Shown: piece after piece, positions 13,586-17,122 of the stretch
Layout: the number at the start of each line of letters is the position of its first letter
How positions within the stretch are numbered: position 1 is the stretch's first letter
Source: Clostridiales bacterium UBA1763
Lineage (GTDB): Bacteria > Bacillota > Clostridia > Oscillospirales > Oscillospiraceae
Assembly: GCA_002314685.1 (NCBI GenBank)
Contig: DCHB01000067.1
Span: forward strand, 10,774-27,895
Direction: 5' to 3'
Length of the DNA stretch: 17,122 nt
The notes under the pieces: generated by a model
Told to the model about the DNA's origin: nothing
The model's input: the letters and a program-made list of their open reading frames with translations, nothing else
The model's database searches: none
Position numbers and translations under genes: made by a program

Positions 13586-14776
13586 TTATTTATACGACTC
13601 AATCATCGCCTTGAAGGCGGGCAGACTGCGCTTAATCATGTCGTTTGCCACGCAATAGCTCAGGCGGAAGAATTCGGGACAGCCGAAGCCGCCGCCGGGC
13701 ACGACAAGCAGATTGTGCTCAAGCTTTGCCTTCTCGGAGAATGCCTCGGAATTGCCGTCGGGCGCCTTGACGAACAGATAAAATGCGCCGTCGGGCTTCG
13801 CACATTCATAGCCCATTTCAGTGAGGCTGTTATACAGCAAAATTCTGTTTTCATCGTATGCTGCAAGGTCGGGACGCTCCGCAGCACAGCGCTCAATCGT
13901 CATCTGAATGAGCGTCGGCGGGCAGACGTGACCGATAATTCTCGCCGCGCCCGAAACCGCGGCATAAACCGCCTTGCTGTCCTCTGCAAAGGCAGGGACA
14001 TAGACGTAGCCGATACGCTCGCCCGGCAGGGACAGAGATTTTGAGTACGAGTAGCAGACTATCGTGTTCTTGTAAATTGTCGGGATAAACGGCACCCTTA
14101 CGCCGCCGTAAACGAGCTCGCGGTAGGGCTCATCGGCGATTATATAAATCGGGTGTCCGTACTGCTCACCCTTGCGGCTTAAAAGCTCGGCAAGTGCCGT
14201 GAGCGTCTCCTCGGTGTAAACAACGCCCGAGGGGTTGTTCGGGGAGTTTATTATGATAGCCTGAGTGTTCGCGGTGATATTCGCCTCGACCTTTTCCAGA
14301 TCAATCTGGAACGCCTTGGTGTCGGCGGGAATAACGACAGCCTTGCCGCCGTTTGAGGTTACGAAGGGCGTGTATTCGGGGAAGAACGGAGCAACGAGCA
14401 TAATCTCGGTCTCGGGGCTGACCGTCAGCGCCTTTATTACCGATACGAGCGCGGGTGCCGCACCGCAGGTGAAGAAAAGCTCGCCCGCCTTGACATCGAG
14501 TCCGAAGCGCTCGCTTAAATCCTTTGCGACGGCGTTTCTCGCGCCCTCAAAGCCCGCCGCCATTGAGTAGCCGTGCACCTTGACGGAGTCGCACTCATCG
14601 ACAATAGCCTTTATGGACTCGTTGACCTTTTTCGGCGCGGGGATGCTGGGGTTGCCGATTGAATAGTCGTAAACATTTTCGGCGCCGACCTTCTTTGCCT
14701 GCTCAAGTCCGTAGGCAAAAAGCTGTCTTATGACCGACGGCGCGGTGCCGAGCTTGTAATATTCCTGATTTACCAT
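13586..14776 (-). CDS. PLP-dependent aminotransferase, class I/II (aspartate/aromatic type)
   Basis: A 396-residue cytosolic fold-type I enzyme moving an amino group between an amino acid and a 2-oxoacid. The PLP motifs are complete: NSPNNPSG (residues 177-184), ADEPYREL (214-221) and SYSKSLSLPGERIGY with the Schiff-base lysine at 246 and Arg254. FFRLSYC near residue 376 carries the conserved carboxylate-binding arginine. The ATG at 14776 has a GAGGAG site and lies 12 bases after the stop of the CoA-transferase gene, a tight operon arrangement. Directly behind IorAB and a CoA-transferase, it most plausibly makes the 2-oxoacid (phenyl-, hydroxyphenyl- or indolepyruvate) that IorAB consumes. 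Aliphatic amino acids cannot be ruled out. Confidence 0.92.
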   Translation of the reverse strand: MVNQEYYKLGTAPSVIRQLFAYGLEQAKKVGAENVYDYSIGNPSIPAPKKVNESIKAIVDECDSVKVHGYSMAAGFEGARNAVAKDLSERFGLDVKAGELFFTCGAAPALVSVIKALTVSPETEIMLVAPFFPEYTPFVTSNGGKAVVIPADTKAFQIDLEKVEANITANTQAIIINSPNNPSGVVYTEETLTALAELLSRKGEQYGHPIYIIADEPYRELVYGGVRVPFIPTIYKNTIVCYSYSKSLSLPGERIGYVYVPAFAEDSKAVYAAVSGAARIIGHVCPPTLIQMTIERCAAERPDLAAYDENRILLYNSLTEMGYECAKPDGAFYLFVKAPDGNSEAFSEKAKLEHNLLVVPGGGFGCPEFFRLSYCVANDMIKRSLPAFKAMIESYK

Positions 14777-14788
14777 GTTGCTCTCCTC

Positions 14789-16126
14789 TTATCTCTTATT
14801 TGACGGAAGCCAGATTTTCTGCTCCTCGGCGGCTTTTATAAGCTCGTCGCGGAACTCGGGCGCGGCTACCGATACGAGTGCATCGGCACGCTCCCATGTG
14901 CTTCTGCCCGCGAGGCACACAACGCCGTATTCCGTCGCTATGTACTGTGCCTGCGTGCGAGGGGTCGTGATGATGTCGCCGCCCGTGAATTTAGGCAGAA
15001 TTCTCGAGTGCATAACGCCCTTTTTATCCGTGTAGGTCGCATTCATGCAAAGGAAGCTTTTGCCGCCCTTTGATGCGCTTGCACCCGTGACAAAATCGAG
15101 CTGACCGCCCGTGCCGCTTATGTGTCTTGTGCCCGAGCTTTCCGAGCACACCTGACCGTAGAGGTCGATGTTTAAGCAGGCGTTTATCGAGATGAAATTA
15201 TCCATTGACGCGATTACCGCGGGGTCGTTTACATAGTCAAGCGTACAGCCGAGAATTTCATCGTTGTTGTTGACCCACTCATAAAATTCCGCCGAGCCGA
15301 GTGCAAGTCCGAGCACGCTTTTGCCCCTGTGGATATTCTTCTTAGCGTTCGTCAGCTTGCCCGCCTTGTAAAGCTCATAATAGCCGTCACAGCAGAGCTC
15401 GGTGTGCATACCGAGGTCCTTCAAATCCGAGTCGGCGATGAGTGCACCGAGGGCATTGGGCAGTCCGCCTATGCCGAGCTGAATTGTCGCGCCGTCGGGG
15501 ATGTAGGGGAAGATGAGCTTTGCAATCTGAACGTCGGAGGGACTCGGATTGGGAGAGGGCATCTCCCATATAGGACGCCTGCCGACCTCAACAACGCAGT
15601 CAACGCGGGAGATGTGCACCTTCGTTTCGGGACCGCCCTTAATGTAGGGCACCGCACTGTTGACCTCGACGATTACCTTCTTCGCCTTTGTAAGGCAGGG
15701 TGCCGCCGCGCCGAGTGCTCCGCCGAGGCTGAAATAGCCCTCGCTGTCCATTTCCGACACGCACAGCATCGCAACATCGACGTCGAGAAAGTCGCGGTAG
15801 TACGAGCTGAGGTTGCGGAAAATCATCGGCGTGAAAAACGCTCTGCCCGCATCGCACATTTTGCGCTCGTAGCCGCCGCAGTGCCACGTGTTATACACGA
15901 AGTGCTCCATATCAGGGTCGCACTCGATAATCTGAATGGGACCGGGGGTGAGGTCGCCGCGCACCTTCACGCCGCGAAGCTCATCGCGGCGCTGTGCAAG
16001 GGCGGCATCGAGTGCCACGGGCATCGAATTGTTCGAGCCGTAGTCAACCCAGTCACCGCTTTTTACAAGCTTGACGGCGTTTTCCGCCGTCGTAAGCTTG
16101 GATTTGTATTCTTCAAAAATTCCCAT
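14789..16126 (-). CDS. Acetyl-CoA hydrolase/transferase family CoA-transferase
   Basis: A 445-residue class I CoA-transferase of the butyryl-CoA:acetate / 4-hydroxybutyrate CoA-transferase group. Visible family blocks are GDWVDYGSNNSMP, a glycine-rich LGIGGLPNAL (217-226), and HTELCCDGYYEL (241-252), where Glu243 aligns with the catalytic glutamate that forms the glutamyl-CoA thioester. The C-terminal SGTGGQLDFVTGAS block is also typical. The ATG at 16126 lies two bases after the stop of iorB and has only a weak ribosome site, so translation is probably coupled. In context it would move CoA from an arylacetyl-CoA made by IorAB to acetate or another acid, releasing the aryl-acetic acid and keeping the thioester energy. 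The substrate is inferred only from the operon. Confidence 0.9.
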   Translation of the reverse strand: MGIFEEYKSKLTTAENAVKLVKSGDWVDYGSNNSMPVALDAALAQRRDELRGVKVRGDLTPGPIQIIECDPDMEHFVYNTWHCGGYERKMCDAGRAFFTPMIFRNLSSYYRDFLDVDVAMLCVSEMDSEGYFSLGGALGAAAPCLTKAKKVIVEVNSAVPYIKGGPETKVHISRVDCVVEVGRRPIWEMPSPNPSPSDVQIAKLIFPYIPDGATIQLGIGGLPNALGALIADSDLKDLGMHTELCCDGYYELYKAGKLTNAKKNIHRGKSVLGLALGSAEFYEWVNNNDEILGCTLDYVNDPAVIASMDNFISINACLNIDLYGQVCSESSGTRHISGTGGQLDFVTGASASKGGKSFLCMNATYTDKKGVMHSRILPKFTGGDIITTPRTQAQYIATEYGVVCLAGRSTWERADALVSVAAPEFRDELIKAAEEQKIWLPSNKR

Positions 16127-16128
16127 AA

Positions 16129-16701
16129 TTATTCTGCGTCTCTGCCCGCCTCGTAAGCCGCGAGATTGAGCTCAACGAACTTGGGAGGAACGGTTTCCTT
16201 AATTACCTCAACCCAGTCGATGTCATCCATACCGAGGTACTTGCTCATTGCGCCGAACAGCACGACATTCATGCACTTTGTGCTGCCGAGCTTTTCGGCA
16301 ATTTCGCCCGCCTTAAGTGCAAAGCACTTGAAGCTTGCCTGCATTGCCTCGAGGCAGCCCTCGGGATACTCGGCGAGACCTGCCGCCGTGGTGGAGGACT
16401 CCATGGAAAAATCGTTTATAATCGCAATGCCGTCGGGCTTGAGGAAGTCCGCATAGCGCACCGCCTCCATCTTCTCAAAGGCGACGAGAATATCAGCCGC
16501 GCCCTTGCCGATAACGGGAGAATTGACCTTCTCGCCGAAATGCACCTGAGTGGATACACTGCCGCCGCGCTGACTCATGCCGTGAACCTCGCTCATCTTG
16601 ACATCGTAGCCTGCACGGATAAGTCCGTTGACGAGAATTTTTGCAGTCAGAATGGCACCCTGACCGCCTACGCCGCAGAGAATAATGCTCTTGTTTTCCA
16701 T
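16129..16701 (-). CDS. iorB: Indolepyruvate:ferredoxin oxidoreductase, beta subunit
   Basis: A 190-residue subunit of the 2-oxoacid:ferredoxin oxidoreductase gamma-domain type. Together with IorA it decarboxylates aryl-pyruvates to aryl-acetyl-CoA and reduces ferredoxin. The hallmark motifs are GVGGQGAILTAK at residues 10-21 and SEVHGMSQRGGSVSTQVHFG, which are characteristic of IorB and the related pyruvate oxidoreductase subunit. I chose the ATG at 16701, which has GGAG at a spacing of 7 and lies one base after the iorA stop codon; a longer in-frame start at 16749 would overlap the iorA reading frame and add 16 non-family residues. The iorA-iorB order and near-overlap match the usual gene pair. 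Preference among phenyl-, 4-hydroxyphenyl- and indolepyruvate cannot be read from this subunit. Confidence 0.93.
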   Translation of the reverse strand: MENKSIILCGVGGQGAILTAKILVNGLIRAGYDVKMSEVHGMSQRGGSVSTQVHFGEKVNSPVIGKGAADILVAFEKMEAVRYADFLKPDGIAIINDFSMESSTTAAGLAEYPEGCLEAMQASFKCFALKAGEIAEKLGSTKCMNVVLFGAMSKYLGMDDIDWVEVIKETVPPKFVELNLAAYEAGRDAE

Positions 16702-16702
16702 G

Positions 16703-17122
16703 TCAGTTCTCCTTTCTGCTGATAGCCTTGACGGGGCAGACCTGTGCACACACGGTACAGCCCACGCACTGATTGGCGTCTATGAAGGACTTGCCGTTTT
16801 TAATCATGACCGCGGGACAGCCGACCTTGAGGCACTTCTTGCAGCCGATGCACTTGTCGGTATCAACGGTGCACAGTCCCTTGTCGTGCTTGATGCGCTT
16901 AATAAGCAGGCAGGGTCTGCGGCATACTATCGCCGCCTTTTCCTCGCTTGCGAGGGCATCGTCAACCGCCTTCTGCATTGCGGCGAGATCCTGCGGGTCA
17001 ACGACTATAACGTTCTTGTAGCCGTATGCCTTGAGTACGTCCTCGATCTTGATTGCGTTTGCTATTTCGCCGTTGAGGGTGTAGCCGCTGCCGGGGTTAT
17101 CCTGATGACCTGTCATGCCCGT
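16703..17122 (-). CDS. iorA: Indolepyruvate:ferredoxin oxidoreductase, alpha subunit (C-terminal part, cut by window)
   Basis: Only the last 139 codons are inside the window; the frame is open to the right edge, so the start lies outside. The fragment covers the end of the thiamine diphosphate domain (GMTGHQDNPGSGYTLNGE, typical of IorA), a linker with IVVDPQDLAAMQKAVDDAL, and two 4Fe-4S motifs, CIGCKKCLKVGCP and CVGCTVCAQVCP, that pass electrons to ferredoxin. It ends with TGA one base ahead of the iorB start codon. The operon promoter must lie upstream, beyond the window. Confidence 0.94.
   Translation of the reverse strand, partial: TGMTGHQDNPGSGYTLNGEIANAIKIEDVLKAYGYKNVIVVDPQDLAAMQKAVDDALASEEKAAIVCRRPCLLIKRIKHDKGLCTVDTDKCIGCKKCLKVGCPAVMIKNGKSFIDANQCVGCTVCAQVCPVKAISRKEN

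Noticed and set aside
13506..13586. Longer nitrilase start at 13586
   Set aside because: It adds 27 residues unlike nitrilase N-termini, overlaps the stop codon of the aminotransferase gene and lacks a ribosome site; the ATG at 13505 has AGGAGG at ideal spacing.
16702..16749. Longer iorB start at 16749
   Set aside because: It would overlap the iorA 4Fe-4S coding region and add residues not seen before the GVGGQG motif; the ATG at 16701 has GGAG and a canonical start.

Overview
The window looks like a chromosomal fragment of an anaerobic, low-to-mid GC Gram-positive bacterium of the Clostridia, most like gut Oscillospirales/Ruminococcaceae. This is an inference from a lipoprotein-type sugar-binding protein, ferredoxin-linked enzymes (2-oxoacid:ferredoxin oxidoreductase, multi-cluster Fe-S flavoprotein), strong GGAGG ribosome binding sites, and clear sigma-A style promoters and intrinsic terminators. 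No rRNA, tRNA, insertion sequence or CRISPR array is visible.

Left part (1-3460): the start of a multiple-monosaccharide (ChvE/MmsA type, CUT2) ABC transporter operon on the minus strand, divergent from a LacI-family regulator on the plus strand. The 312-base intergenic region carries a promoter in each direction and three or four AT-rich palindromes. The clearest two, built on ACTAAAT/ATTTAGT half sites, sit just downstream of each inferred start site, so the regulator probably represses both the transporter and itself. A perfect 14-bp stem-loop separates the binding-protein gene from the ATPase gene.

Middle part (3461-7720): a 259-base spacer with terminators and a possible tiny leader ORF, a GNAT acetyltransferase (+), a bidirectional terminator, a 905-residue Fe-S/FAD oxidoreductase (-) related to the GltD/NfnB small-subunit family with an unusual cysteine-rich N-terminal domain, and a small HEPN-like protein (+) ending in a second bidirectional terminator.

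Right part (7721-17122): eight consecutive minus-strand genes. In transcription order they are IorA (C-terminal part only), IorB, an acyl-CoA:acid CoA-transferase, a PLP aminotransferase, a true nitrilase with the CWEN motif, two tandem secreted SGNH-like proteins, and a GH3-family acyl-acid-amido synthetase-like enzyme. The first four read as an aromatic amino acid fermentation route: transamination to arylpyruvate, oxidative decarboxylation to arylacetyl-CoA, then CoA transfer to release arylacetate. A nitrilase (nitrile to acid) and a GH3 enzyme (acid to adenylate or amide in plants) on the same strand make the region look like a bacterial counterpart of auxin-type aryl-acetate metabolism. 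The SGNH pair has its own promoter and the GH3 gene follows a weak stem-loop, so the link between the two halves is an inference from strand and proximity.

The most interesting points are the aryl-acetate-like cluster with GH3 and nitrilase, the SGNH paralogues that lack several hallmark catalytic residues, the 905-residue multi-cluster flavoprotein, and the compact operator architecture of the LacI/ABC locus.
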